Source of the DNA: Saccharicrinis carchari
Lineage (GTDB): Bacteria; Bacteroidota; Bacteroidia; Bacteroidales; Marinilabiliaceae
Length of the DNA: 64,000 nucleotides
Reading direction: 5' to 3'
Assembly (NCBI RefSeq): GCF_900182605.1
Contig: NZ_FXTB01000001.1
Location: forward strand, 868,001 to 932,000
The position numbers and the translations under genes are program-made. Position 1 is the stretch's first letter; each line of letters starts with the position of its first letter. The notes below the pieces were generated by a model. That model was not told where the DNA came from. It saw only the letters and a list, made by a program, of their open reading frames with translations, and searched no databases. Positions 1-9,100 of the stretch are shown here, piece after piece.

Positions 1-2238
1 CGGTGCGGTAACCACATAATTAAGCGACTGGTCAAAGCCCTGTTCGCCGTGCACCTTTATAGTACTCCCGAATACTTTGGCGGTAAAAGGCTCTACGATT
101 ATTTTACCGTCTTTCATCACAAAATTAATATTCAAATCCTCCGCTTTAAGCTTACGGTATTTTTCTTTTTTTAATAAGTTGGCCATACTATTAAGCACCT
201 TAGAGTCTGCAACCTCCACCGATTCCGATACAAGTGTACCCCCACCGGTTATACTGCTGATTACCGGATCCATTTCCGGACCCAGCAGACTATTAAATTT
301 AAAGTCGGCCGAAATATTGCCTACAGTTTTTTTTGCAATGGGCATCAGCGAATCGATTACGCTAAACGAATGCGCCGTTTTGTTGATGTCGATATTAGCG
401 GCATCGAAATTAAAATCTACAAAGGGTTTTTTTACATCTTGCGTATTGTACTCTCCGGCCATTTTCATTTCTCCGTTTAACAAACGCATAGCTATACCAT
501 TGAGCACTACTCGCCCGTCGCGCACCGTAATTTTCCCATTGGTATTGTCTATCCGCAACTTGTCGTAAAGTATAGTGCCAAAATGCGAGGTAAACACAAA
601 ATCGATATTTTTAGGTACCTCAAAAAGCTCCATTGTTGTGCTGTCTGCTACCTCCGCGGTTTCGGTGCTGCCCATACTCAACAACATCTCATTTACATCC
701 AACCTATTGGATCGATGCTTTAAAGAACCTTTTACTGTTTCGTCTTTAAAAATATAAGGCAGGTAATTTTCAATATGGCCACTCAGGTCAAAATCCGATT
801 TCCCTACCCGGCTCACAAATTTATCTAAGGCAATACGTTGTGGTGTCAACGACATTTGCGCCTCACCTATATTTACCTTTGGCAAGTCGGGACTTGAATA
901 TAAAAAATCGTGTAACTTAAGACTGCCTTTAACCTGCACCTGGTCATAATTTTCTTTCTCCATCATTTCCATATCTCCATCCAGGGTAATATTGGCATCC
1001 ACTATACCTTTAATATCGAAACTATCTAAGGGCATAGCGTCTTTAAGTGAACCTAAGTCGATAACACCCACCATGCCCCCTTTAAATTGCAGATTGCTCA
1101 CGGGTGTTTTAAGCAGCAAGGAGGCATCAAAAGGATTACTGCCCAATTCAAAATGAAAGGTTTTAATATCGGTAATTGTATTGTCGGCCGATCCTCCCGG
1201 ATTATCTACAACCACATTAATATTTATGTCGTTAATAGATTCAGGCAAGTCGGGATATTTAATTTGTCCTTTGTCAATTTTTAACATCGCACTAAACGCC
1301 GGCAGCATATCGGTATCCATATATCGTCCTTTTGCCTTGGCCGCTAAAGCCATAACACCCTGTGTTTGTACACCCTCCATATCTGCCAAAAATTCCTTTG
1401 GCACTATACTCAACAGTTGTTTAAACGAAGTTTCCTTGGCACTGAGCTTAATATCCAAATCGTAACCTTCTTCCGGCATTCCCACACTTCCATCAAAACC
1501 CAAATTAAGATCGTTGAGCATCAAATCATTATCAGCAAAGGTAAATACCATGTTGTTCATATCGGCCATAATATCGGCTATCAAACTCACTTTTACCTTA
1601 TTCAAAAAATTGGTTCCTTCCATGCTAAGGGTAAGCTCTTCTATGCTAGCTTCTGTTGACAAGGTGCTGGCGGATGCCGACAAATCACCCGACATACTTA
1701 AATTGAGCTTTTGTATATCGGTAAGCAAATCCATCGTTTGGTCAAGGTAGGTAATTGTTGCATCGCGCACCTTAACACTTTGCAAATCAATGGTAAAATC
1801 ACTTCCCGTAGTACTTATATCCTCCGGTTCGGTCAATTCGTCCGTCTGGCGCATGATATCCCAGTTGGCGGTAGAATCGGCCAACACCTTGGCCAACACC
1901 ACGGGTTTGTCCAGTAACACATGCTCAACGGATAAGTTTCCTCTGATAGCACTCATTAGATCGGCCGACAACACAAATTCATTCAAAAACAGGAGGGTGT
2001 CCTTTTCAAACTTATCCAATCCAACTACTCTCAAACCCGACATACCAACGGATATATTGGGAAAATGCTTAAAAAGTGAAATCGAAAAGCTATCCCAATC
2101 TACCTGAGCCATCACTTGCTTATTAATTTCTCTTTTTGCCAATTCTTCTGCTTTTCCCTTAAAAAATAAAGGGGTAACTAATAGTAACAAAAAAATAAAT
2201 AGGAGTACTCCCCCCGTAATTTTTAAAATATTTTTCAT
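1..2238 (-). CDS. AsmA-like family protein, C-terminus beyond window
   Basis: Reading down from an ATG at 2238, the minus strand stays open to position 1, giving 746 codons with no stop, so the C-terminus lies outside. The protein begins MKNILKITGG followed by a hydrophobic helix (about residues 6-26) and then a sequence typical of AsmA N-termini (FSISLFKHFPNISVGMSGL, followed by references to a protected layer of repeated beta-rich segments). AsmA-family proteins are inner-membrane-anchored periplasmic proteins with repeating beta-groove folds, several of which are thought to move phospholipids toward the outer membrane. Function here is inferred from family only. It is divergent from the carbonic anhydrase across a 256-bp AT-rich spacer. 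A CAAAGTTA sequence at 2296-2303 resembles a minus-strand -7 box but has no -33 partner. Confidence 0.8.
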   Translation of the reverse strand, partial: MKNILKITGGVLLFIFLLLLVTPLFFKGKAEELAKREINKQVMAQVDWDSFSISLFKHFPNISVGMSGLRVVGLDKFEKDTLLFLNEFVLSADLMSAIRGNLSVEHVLLDKPVVLAKVLADSTANWDIMRQTDELTEPEDISTTGSDFTIDLQSVKVRDATITYLDQTMDLLTDIQKLNLSMSGDLSASASTLSTEASIEELTLSMEGTNFLNKVKVSLIADIMADMNNMVFTFADNDLMLNDLNLGFDGSVGMPEEGYDLDIKLSAKETSFKQLLSIVPKEFLADMEGVQTQGVMALAAKAKGRYMDTDMLPAFSAMLKIDKGQIKYPDLPESINDININVVVDNPGGSADNTITDIKTFHFELGSNPFDASLLLKTPVSNLQFKGGMVGVIDLGSLKDAMPLDSFDIKGIVDANITLDGDMEMMEKENYDQVQVKGSLKLHDFLYSSPDLPKVNIGEAQMSLTPQRIALDKFVSRVGKSDFDLSGHIENYLPYIFKDETVKGSLKHRSNRLDVNEMLLSMGSTETAEVADSTTMELFEVPKNIDFVFTSHFGTILYDKLRIDNTNGKITVRDGRVVLNGIAMRLLNGEMKMAGEYNTQDVKKPFVDFNFDAANIDINKTAHSFSVIDSLMPIAKKTVGNISADFKFNSLLGPEMDPVISSITGGGTLVSESVEVADSKVLNSMANLLKKEKYRKLKAEDLNINFVMKDGKIIVEPFTAKVFGSTIKVHGEQGFDQSLNYVVTAP

Positions 2239-2494
2239 TTTACAGATATGTTTAGATTATACGTTAAAATATTTTTATTTTCGGCGGATGATATTCAAAG
2301 TTAAACAATAATAGAATATTATTAAGATAATGTTCAAAATTATGCTGTTCATCTAAATTTTTCCTTTAATTATTTCCCGAAAAATTATTGATTTTATACT
2401 TTTCGACGATTAACAAAAGAGAAGAAATATCCCATGATTAAATCATCCTTTGTTTTCAATAAGCAGAGATACATAACAGTAAAAAAATATTAAA

Positions 2495-3133
2495 ATGAAA
2501 ATCGCAAGTAACCACATACAGAAAAGAAGAAAACCCTACGGGGAAATTTTATCAGCCAATAAAGCATGGGCCAAGCAAATGATTGAACAGGATGCCGATT
2601 ACTTTAAACATTTGGCTCTGGGTCAATACCCTGATTACCTGTGGATAGGATGCTCCGACAGCAGAGTGCCGGCGGCCGGAGTTTCACAGACCGAACCGGG
2701 CGAACTGTTTGTTCACCGTAATATTGCCAATCAGGTAATAACCAACGATTTTAACCTCATGAGTGTAGTTAAATATGCGGTAGACTATTTACATGTGAAG
2801 CACATTGTGGTGTGTGGCCATTACGGGTGCGGTGGTGTTATTGCTGCCATGAAAAACAACACCGACAAGTACTTAGGCGACTGGCTATCCGGAATAAAGG
2901 AGGCGTATAAAAGGAACAGTTTAGAGCTGGATGCCATATTGGACGAAAAAGAAAAGATTAACCGCATGTGTGAGATTAACGTGGAACGTCAAATAGAAAA
3001 ACTGGCCTCCTCTTCCCTTATCCAAAAAGCATGGAAAAAAGGTAAAGAACTGCAATTGCATGGCTGGATATTCGACCTGGAAACGGGTTTGATAACACCA
3101 CTCACCGAAATACATAACAAGCCAAAACAATAA
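2495..3133 (+). CDS. can: beta-class carbonic anhydrase
   Basis: This 212-residue protein interconverts CO2 and bicarbonate in the cytoplasm. The beta-class signatures are complete: IGCSDSRVPA supplies zinc ligand Cys53 and the Asp55/Arg57 dyad, and CGHYGCGG supplies His109 and Cys112. HRNIANQV (residues 74-81) is the conserved substrate-pocket segment. Length matches the family and there is no signal peptide. The ATG at 2495 follows an A-rich stretch rather than a Shine-Dalgarno sequence, normal for Bacteroidota. It stands alone: the gene upstream is divergent and the one downstream is convergent. A 9-bp inverted repeat at 3172-3215 lies just beyond the stop. Confidence 0.97.
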   Translation: MKIASNHIQKRRKPYGEILSANKAWAKQMIEQDADYFKHLALGQYPDYLWIGCSDSRVPAAGVSQTEPGELFVHRNIANQVITNDFNLMSVVKYAVDYLHVKHIVVCGHYGCGGVIAAMKNNTDKYLGDWLSGIKEAYKRNSLELDAILDEKEKINRMCEINVERQIEKLASSSLIQKAWKKGKELQLHGWIFDLETGLITPLTEIHNKPKQ

Positions 3134-3171
3134 CGCACATACTTAAAAGGTAAACACAGTAAAACAACACT

Positions 3172-3215
3172 TTCCGGAACATTTTTTAGGTGCCGGAACC
3201 TCAACTGTTCCGGAA
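3172..3215. repeat. inverted repeat downstream of carbonic anhydrase
   Basis: TTCCGGAAC at 3172-3180 is matched by its exact complement GTTCCGGAA at 3207-3215, with a 26-nt spacer that carries a further GGAACC. It is followed by TTTAAAAAAT. It may act as a weak terminator for the carbonic anhydrase gene, but there is no clean T-run and the loop is long. The remaining spacer to 3463 holds only a short CTCCG/CGGAG hairpin near 3337-3351 and no convincing gene. Confidence 0.4.
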
Positions 3216-3463
3216 TTTAAAAAATATATTCATTCCATTTCATTGAAAATATTGAATAGTAGAATCTAAACAAACCGGAAATTTTCCCCTTTTCTTGGAT
3301 GTTTGTTACTGTTTTATTTTAGTATTTCCTCTCTCCGCTAATCGGAGGGCTCGTATTGCCTTGTTCCTCATCCACCGGGAACTGCCCAACAAATTCATTC
3401 AATGTTACTATATAACATAGACCGAGGCAGTAGGTAGCATTATGCTTTAAGTAGCCAGAACTA

Positions 3464-3820
3464 TTACTCCGTAGCATTTTCTTTTTGAGTAATAGCAGCA
3501 ACCTGGTAACCTGTGTCGTTTATTTTTTGGCGCACCGAAGCAGTGTCGGGCTTTGTCTTGTTTAGGGCAACCATTACTTTGGCATTAGCATGGCTGGCCG
3601 TTACCCACTGCACCCCATCAAGCGATTCAACGGATTTAATCACGGTCTGTTCGCAGCCTGTACAAGTCATACCATCCACCGCAAGTTCAAAAATAACGGC
3701 ATCCTCCGAAGCTACTGCGTTAGTTTCTATAGTTTCGTGAGTTGTACTTTGGCTTTGCTTTTTTTGTGGACTTTGACAAGCTACGACAAATAGTAGCATA
3801 AGAAAAAGAAATGTTTTCAT
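3464..3820 (-). CDS. heavy-metal-associated (HMA) domain lipoprotein
   Basis: A 118-residue secreted protein. The N-terminus is a lipoprotein signal with lipobox FVVAC (Cys15). A Ser/Thr/Gln-rich linker of about 25 residues leads to a single HMA domain (about residues 43-110) with the metal-binding motif MTCTGC (Cys53, Cys56). HMA domains of this kind (MerP, CopZ, Atx1-like) bind Cu(I), Hg(II) or similar soft metals. The lipid anchor places it in the periplasm or on a membrane surface, so a periplasmic copper or mercury scavenger or chaperone is likely. There is no metal ATPase or transporter beside it, so the metal and partner cannot be assigned. Confidence 0.88.
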   Translation of the reverse strand: MKTFLFLMLLFVVACQSPQKKQSQSTTHETIETNAVASEDAVIFELAVDGMTCTGCEQTVIKSVESLDGVQWVTASHANAKVMVALNKTKPDTASVRQKINDTGYQVAAITQKENATE

Positions 3821-4633
3821 GATTTTTGATTTTTGAGTTGCTAATTTTGAGTTTCCCTCCTAATTAAATTACCTGCGGCAGGATGGCGTTTCACTCCATT
3901 TAGGTTTGTAAATCTGATTATCGAATTACGGTACACCTAATACCGATAACCGATTTACACCCGCCCCTAAAGATAGAAAGGAGTATCCTATTATAAAAAT
4001 ATAATTATGGGTAGGGCATGCCGAAGGCTCCACTACACAGTTATAATATTTGGTACTGTTGGATTATTAGCCCACTGTGCCGATAGATACAAAATACGGG
4101 TTGTAGATAAGGAATCCTGGGAGTATCCCGTCCCATAAGGGACGGGATATAAGGTGTAAAAGGAATGTTATTTTGATTGTCGTGCGACTTGCAAATGCCT
4201 TGGTAAACTTCGTGATAGAGATTGGGAGCGTTGGTTTTGCGGTTCGATATGATCGTGTCATATGCTTGTCTATGTGCTTTTTTCACCTGCCAAATCAACT
4301 AATCGGTTACTGTATCTTTAACGATAGTGACATTGACACTAATATGGTATAAATGCCAAAACACCAACGAGTACTTTGTTTTTACCCATCATCCAATACC
4401 ACTATCTCCTAATTAATATCACTACCCTACTTATACTTAAGTTTGACGAAAGAGTTTTATTGCTTTATTTTAAATAAAGGTATTTTGCTTTTATCTGGAG
4501 ATAGTATAAATCGTGCTTTTCAACAATGTCGCAACTGCTGTGGAAGATTTACACAAACTCCCTGTTTATCAGACTTTTTAATCTCATATTCTAAACATAA
4601 GCCAACTTTTAAACCTGCCCTGTTTGTAAACAA
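3821..4633. other. 813-bp intergenic region with hairpins, no gene
   Basis: No reading frame here has a recognisable product. The region carries a short palindrome (CCTGCGGCAGG, 3872-3882), a perfect 11-bp hairpin at 4124-4149 and the 16-mer starting CGTGCGACTTGC at 4181-4196. An 85-codon minus-strand frame (4041-4298) runs through the hairpin and has no family resemblance I recognise. The region separates two unrelated minus-strand lipoprotein genes. Confidence 0.6.
4124..4196. repeat. hairpin plus CGTGCGACTTGC element, copy 1
   Basis: TATCCCGTCCC (4124-4134) and GGGACGGGATA (4139-4149) form a perfect 11-bp stem with a 4-nt ATAA loop. CGTGCGACTTGCAAAT follows at 4181-4196. A related arrangement occurs at 5925-5965, where TATCCCGTCC begins a shorter hairpin followed at once by CGTGCGACTTGCCAAAT. 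Two copies of hairpin plus conserved tail suggest a dispersed REP-like intergenic element rather than a terminator; neither copy has a T-run. Confidence 0.55.
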
Positions 4634-5563
4634 TTAATCCATCAACACTGTAATTCCATTATCCACTGTTCCAAACCATTTATTTCCACGTTTATCGATC
4701 GCTATTTTATTTACATAATTACCTCCTAAACCATTAGCGGTAGTGTATCTCGTCCATTTTCGTCCATCATATTTAGTGGCGCCCTCTACAGTACCAAACC
4801 ATTTATTATTTTGCGCATCAATAGCAACAGAACCGACCGCAATATGATTTAATCCATCCTTTTTAGTATATGTTGTCCAATTTTCCCCATCAAACTTTGA
4901 CACTCCGCTACCCACAGCCCACACAATCCCTTGTTTATCTACAGCAATATCTATTATAAAATGATAGAACCAACCAACACTGGTATATTTAGTCCAATTT
5001 TTACCGTCAAATTTCACTACGCCGGTATACGTTCCAATCCATTTGTTTCCTTGCTCATCTATCGCAATGGCAAAAACGCTCATATCTTCACCTGAATTAT
5101 GATGAATGAAATCTTTACCATCAAATTCAACGATGCCACTAGAATTTCCTAACCACTTATTACCCTCTTTATCAATTGCTATGGCGGTAACATTGGCGAT
5201 TTCCTCATAAATTGAAATACTCTTGTCATCAAACCTTGTCAGATATCCTCCGTTAATTCCGAGCCACTTATTTCCTTCGTCATCTATTGCTATTGCCATC
5301 ACATTATCAATCGAATCATAATTTGTCCAGTTTGTTCCATCAAATTTCGTTAGGCATCCGTCATGATTTAACCCACCAAACCATTTATTGTCATCTGCAT
5401 CAACTGCAATGCTACTTATTGAAGTATTGATATTGCCGTCCGCTTTGGAATACGTGATCCAGGCCGGTTTTGTGCTTTCCTTTTCGCATGAATATGTAGC
5501 GAATCCAAGTACGGAAATAAACACTACAAATAAAATTCGATTAAAATTAAGTTGCTTTTTCAT
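4634..5563 (-). CDS. orphan two-component-regulator propeller (Reg_prop) lipoprotein
   Basis: A 309-residue lipoprotein (lipobox ATYSC, Cys26). After the signal it consists almost wholly of about seven imperfect repeats of roughly 35-45 residues built around the pattern AIDxxGNKWLG plus KFDGxNWTxY. These are Reg_prop blades, which form the periplasmic sensor propellers of hybrid two-component systems such as the one at 16568-20701. Here there is no transmembrane helix, kinase or regulator domain after the propeller, so it is a stand-alone lipid-anchored beta-propeller that may bind a ligand or protein. It is not adjacent to a SusC/SusD pair. Its function is unknown. Confidence 0.85.
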   Translation of the reverse strand: MKKQLNFNRILFVVFISVLGFATYSCEKESTKPAWITYSKADGNINTSISSIAVDADDNKWFGGLNHDGCLTKFDGTNWTNYDSIDNVMAIAIDDEGNKWLGINGGYLTRFDDKSISIYEEIANVTAIAIDKEGNKWLGNSSGIVEFDGKDFIHHNSGEDMSVFAIAIDEQGNKWIGTYTGVVKFDGKNWTKYTSVGWFYHFIIDIAVDKQGIVWAVGSGVSKFDGENWTTYTKKDGLNHIAVGSVAIDAQNNKWFGTVEGATKYDGRKWTRYTTANGLGGNYVNKIAIDKRGNKWFGTVDNGITVLMD

Positions 5564-6102
5564 CTTTAGGATAATAAAGTTTAGAAATTATTTATTTGTC
5601 TGTATAATTCTAATTAACAGTAAAACTCAGTCATCATTTCCCTATTAATTTTATTTGTTGATATCAAAAATTAATCTGGTCTATTATGTGAGATATACAT
5701 AGTGTTCAAATTAAATCATTATTCCTAACATAATCAAGTTTGCAGGCGACTTGCTGGTTTATCGGCATGCAGACATTTCACATACAACTGTTCAACCTTG
5801 CAGAACAGATCGCAGTAATATAAATGGCCATTTGAGGTGGTTTATGATGATGTTAAAGATATGGATGGAAACTCCCCCAGAGCCCTTAGCTACCTCATAT
5901 GGTAAATTAATTTGACAACAAAGCTATCCCGTCCGATCCGGGACGGAACGTGCGACTTGCCAAATATTGTTACCCCTGTTTTACCCCGTAATAATCAAAT
6001 TTTGATTTGAGTGTTAAATTACCGGAAACGCCGTAAATGCTGGCATCCCAAATACTGACAAACATATTATCATGCGCCATTCTGAATCAAATGCTGTTGA
6101 TT
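5564..6102. other. 539-bp intergenic region
   Basis: AT-rich spacer between two minus-strand genes. It contains the second hairpin plus CGTGCGACTTGC element (5925-5965) and, near 5749-5757, an isolated GCGACTTGC that matches the core of the same tail. No reading frame with a recognisable product and no clear promoter for the Reg_prop lipoprotein was found. Confidence 0.55.
5925..5965. repeat. hairpin plus CGTGCGACTTGC element, copy 2
   Basis: CCGTCC (5929-5934) and GGACGG (5941-5946) form a 6-bp stem within the sequence TATCCCGTCC...GGGACGG, followed directly by CGTGCGACTTGCCAAAT (5949-5965). The first ten bases and the tail match copy 1 at 4124-4196; the tail differs by one inserted C. The 30-bp spacer between hairpin and tail in copy 1 is absent here. 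Confidence 0.5.
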
Positions 6103-6936
6103 TTAGATTTCTTTCCATTCCCATACCTTTACATAATCAATGACCATCTCGTAGGGAAAATCTTTCGTATCGGTAACTGCTCCGGGCCAGAAATCGATAC
6201 CGGAAGAACCTTTATCGGCACAGGCATAGTTTAGGATAATATAAAAATCGGTTTCAAAGGGCCACATCGCACCATTAACCGTATTCTTTTTGTGGGTGAA
6301 GGTAGTTTTGCCATTGACCAGGAATTCAATAGAGTTTTCCGATTTTATTATTCCGTAAGTGTTATATTCGGCCCTATTAATATTTGCAGTGGTACCTGGG
6401 GCGGGTTGCAAGGCTTTGCCATCGGATACGGACTGATGGATTACCTGATAAACGAATGCATCATTATTCAAACGCTCCATAACATCAATTTCGCCTCCAT
6501 TGGGCCAACCTTTATAAACAGGATTCTGAGGCATAAGCCAGATTGCCGGCCATCCGCCCTGGCCCGAACGAGAAAATTTAGCTTTTACCTCAAACTTTCC
6601 ATATTTAAAACTGTATTTGCCCAAGGACTGGATTGCTCCGGTTTCAGGAAGGTCAGTCTGGCTATTCCATCGGGCCCTCAGGTGCAAGGCGCCATCTTTT
6701 ACTTCTGCCAATGAAGCATCGTTAGGAACTACGTATTTATTCCAGGCAGACGACCAAGGTTGGGTCTGATAACTTTCCCAATTTTCGTTTTTATAGGCAC
6801 CGCCTTCAAACTCGTCGCTAAAAACTAATTGCCAATTCATTGGAACTTCTTCATCCGGCCCATTCTCTTTCTGACATGCGAAAAAAATAACTGAGACAAA
6901 CAGAAGCAACACCATACTCTTTACAACATCCTTCAT
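6103..6936 (-). CDS. GH16 family endo-glycanase lipoprotein (PUL 1)
   Basis: I place the start at the ATG at 6936 (277 residues) because it directly precedes a lipoprotein signal (MKDVVKSMVLLLF, lipobox FFAC, Cys21); an upstream in-frame ATG at 6987 would add 17 polar residues and falls inside a terminator stem. The mature protein is one GH16 jelly-roll. The catalytic signature GGEIDVMER gives nucleophile Glu149, assisting Asp151 and acid/base Glu154, in the E-x-D-x-x-E spacing of laminarinase-type enzymes. GH16 enzymes cleave internal beta-1,3 or beta-1,4 bonds in beta-glucans or galactans, and some cleave poly-LacNAc. A lipid-anchored endo-enzyme beside SusC/SusD normally makes oligosaccharides at the cell surface. 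The neighbouring GH2 beta-galactosidase hints at a galactose-containing substrate, but laminarin cannot be excluded. Confidence 0.92.
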   Translation of the reverse strand: MKDVVKSMVLLLFVSVIFFACQKENGPDEEVPMNWQLVFSDEFEGGAYKNENWESYQTQPWSSAWNKYVVPNDASLAEVKDGALHLRARWNSQTDLPETGAIQSLGKYSFKYGKFEVKAKFSRSGQGGWPAIWLMPQNPVYKGWPNGGEIDVMERLNNDAFVYQVIHQSVSDGKALQPAPGTTANINRAEYNTYGIIKSENSIEFLVNGKTTFTHKKNTVNGAMWPFETDFYIILNYACADKGSSGIDFWPGAVTDTKDFPYEMVIDYVKVWEWKEI

Positions 6937-6976
6937 GATTAATACATTATTCTTAATTTCATTATTTTTGTAATAC

Positions 6977-7020
6977 AAAAAGGGCACCGTTACTCGTTAT
7001 TCGGAGTTGACGGTGCCCTT
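6977..7020 (-). terminator. intrinsic terminator after SusD (PUL 1)
   Basis: On the minus strand, AAGGGCACCGT (complement of 7010-7020) pairs perfectly over 11 bp with ACGGTGCCCTT (complement of 6980-6990), followed by a T-run read from the A-run at 6977-6981. The loop is 19 nt. It lies 37 bp past the SusD stop and before the GH16 start, so it should partly separate GH16 from the SusCD transcript. Confidence 0.75.
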
Positions 7021-7056
7021 AAAAACTTCACTTTTTGGAGTGATATTCTAAAATTA

Positions 7057-9087
7057 CTATTCTAAGGCACTTGCACCTGGCTCAGAAGGCCAATATGGGT
7101 TCTGGTACAAGTTAGAGTTTTCTACGCTAACCTGATCGGGCGAAGCCAGCTGCAGCTCCCTGAAGGAAATTGGTGACAGGTAATTGGCTTTACTCCAGGT
7201 ATAACCATTATAAACCTCATTATTTGCAATTACCTTTTGATAAGGACGCAAATGAGTACCCAAACTTTGAGCAGATACATTAGCTGTTGAACCACCATCC
7301 GAAATAAGCAAGGAATTACCATCCTCATCTTTATACAGATCGTCGTCGTAGGCTTGATCCCAGAGGTTAAAACCTTCGATCACGTAATCCTTTACCTGAT
7401 CCATAGCTCTCCAGCGTTTCAGGTCGTTCATGCGCATTCCTTCGCTCACAAACTCGTTACGACGCTCGCGACGGATGTTAAACAAAGTTTCGTCAACGGG
7501 TACCCCTGCTGAATAAACGCCCCAGTCATTCTCTTGGCTAAGATCGGTAGCACCAATGGTCACATTGTAATCTTCAGTAATTCCGGCCCGGCTACGGATA
7601 GCCCTCCAATATTTATCGGCGGTAGCATCGATGGTATTGTTTTTAACGTACGATGCCTCTATATAATTCAGGTAGGCCTCTGCCACACGGAAGATAGGGG
7701 ATCCAGCCGTACATGTAAGGTCGGAGCCCGGTGCTTCGTCTAATTCGTAGTTCAAGAACTTCCTGGAACGATAGCCGGTAATGTCTCTCACTTCTTCCAA
7801 ATTCAGCAGGGTTGGAACACCAAACTTAGCTACAGAGTCAATATTGCTGGAACCCGCTTTACTGATTGATTCCATTAGATCCTCCTCGCCGGCTAAAAAC
7901 AGTTGCAGTCGCTCATCGCGGTCTTCCTTGGCATCCATAATGGTTACATCACCCTGAAAACCCGATCCTGCGGCATAAATTGGCAAACCGTTTTTCATTA
8001 GGAAACCATCCACAAAACCACGTGTTAAACCGGTGTTAGCTCCACGTTCGATATAGATAGATACCCCATGTGTAATATTTAATTCCAAATCGTAATCGCG
8101 CCAAAAGAGAATCTCGGGATAGCTTCCCATATTTCTGGATCCGAACATTTCAAAGTAAGGGTTCCACCCTGATGGATTAACAGCTCCACTGGATGCAATA
8201 TCCGGATTTAATTGACCCGAATTGACGGTTAGGTCAATGCCATCAGCCACTTCTTTGGCGGCTGCCATGGCCTGTGTAAGAAAATAGTCAATTTCGCTAT
8301 CTATGTTGATGCTAAAACCACTATTGTAAGGCATGTCGGCACCGGGCCAGTTAGGTCCCCCCGGCACACGGGGTGTACCTTTGTGGTATTTGAGGAAGGT
8401 ACCCTCGAAAAGTGCTACACGCGACTTGGCCAGCAAGGCGGCATTTTTGGTCAACCTTACTTTATTGTTACCCGTGTTGTTCAAAAGCATAATTGCCGAA
8501 TCCAGATCGGACAGGATGAAACGGGCAAACTCGTTTCGGGGGGCACGCTTAGCAGCTTCAACCAAATCTCCGTGTACATCTCTCACGGTATTTCGGATGA
8601 TAGGGAAATCGCCATACCTTTTCAAGAAATCGAAATTCTCCATGGCGCGCAACATATACACCTCACCTATGTAATGATCGATATTTGCTTCGTTACCGGA
8701 TATTGCACCGTTACGCCATTTGGGCAATACCTGCTCGAAAAACCAGTTAAAATCCCGAATATTACCTAAGCCAAGGCCTCCACTAGCAGGCACTTTCCAT
8801 TCGCCCGGCACATAATATCCATAGGAAGCATTAGAGGTGGCCTGATTATCGGTATGGTCGTCAAAACGTCCTATTCCTGTACTCCATCCGCCGTGTGTAG
8901 GAAAAATACTACCATAATAAGCGATCGGGTAAGATGCTAAATCGTTTTCAGAGTTTAAAAACAACTCCGGCGTCACCCTATCCAGGGGCTCACGCTCCAG
9001 AAAATCGTCGCATGAATATTGCGACAAGCCAAAGGCACATAGCGCAACTACGTATGTCCATTTGGAAATTATATTTTTTAGTTTCAT
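7057..9087 (-). CDS. SusD/RagB outer-membrane glycan-binding lipoprotein (PUL 1)
   Basis: This 676-residue lipoprotein (lipobox QYSC, Cys26, followed by DDFLEREP, the usual start of mature SusD proteins) caps a SusC transporter at the outer surface and binds oligosaccharides before import. The N-terminal tetratricopeptide-like helical region (GEVYMLRAMENFDFLKRYGD) and the C-terminal block FNIRRERRNEF...DLKRWRAMD are classic RagB/SusD features. It is longer than the usual 500-560 residues. It is 13 bp downstream of susC in the same direction and followed by a strong terminator. The glycan bound cannot be read from the sequence. Confidence 0.97.
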   Translation of the reverse strand: MKLKNIISKWTYVVALCAFGLSQYSCDDFLEREPLDRVTPELFLNSENDLASYPIAYYGSIFPTHGGWSTGIGRFDDHTDNQATSNASYGYYVPGEWKVPASGGLGLGNIRDFNWFFEQVLPKWRNGAISGNEANIDHYIGEVYMLRAMENFDFLKRYGDFPIIRNTVRDVHGDLVEAAKRAPRNEFARFILSDLDSAIMLLNNTGNNKVRLTKNAALLAKSRVALFEGTFLKYHKGTPRVPGGPNWPGADMPYNSGFSINIDSEIDYFLTQAMAAAKEVADGIDLTVNSGQLNPDIASSGAVNPSGWNPYFEMFGSRNMGSYPEILFWRDYDLELNITHGVSIYIERGANTGLTRGFVDGFLMKNGLPIYAAGSGFQGDVTIMDAKEDRDERLQLFLAGEEDLMESISKAGSSNIDSVAKFGVPTLLNLEEVRDITGYRSRKFLNYELDEAPGSDLTCTAGSPIFRVAEAYLNYIEASYVKNNTIDATADKYWRAIRSRAGITEDYNVTIGATDLSQENDWGVYSAGVPVDETLFNIRRERRNEFVSEGMRMNDLKRWRAMDQVKDYVIEGFNLWDQAYDDDLYKDEDGNSLLISDGGSTANVSAQSLGTHLRPYQKVIANNEVYNGYTWSKANYLSPISFRELQLASPDQVSVENSNLYQNPYWPSEPGASALE

Positions 9088-9100
9088 AATATTTATTTTT

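Noticed and set aside
2296-2303. CAAAGTTA as a minus-strand promoter for the AsmA-like gene
   Set aside because: Matches the -7 box only; no TTTG at 19-21 nt distance. Half-matches of this kind are common in AT-rich DNA.
4041-4298. 85-codon minus-strand frame in the spacer near the hairpin
   Set aside because: It runs through a perfect hairpin and has no signal, domain or recognisable family; best seen as part of an intergenic repeat.
6292-6714. 140-codon plus-strand frame inside the GH16 gene
   Set aside because: Antisense shadow of the GH16 catalytic domain.
6937-6987. 17-codon N-terminal extension of the GH16 gene
   Set aside because: The extension overlaps the terminator stem and lies before a clean lipoprotein signal that starts at 6936.
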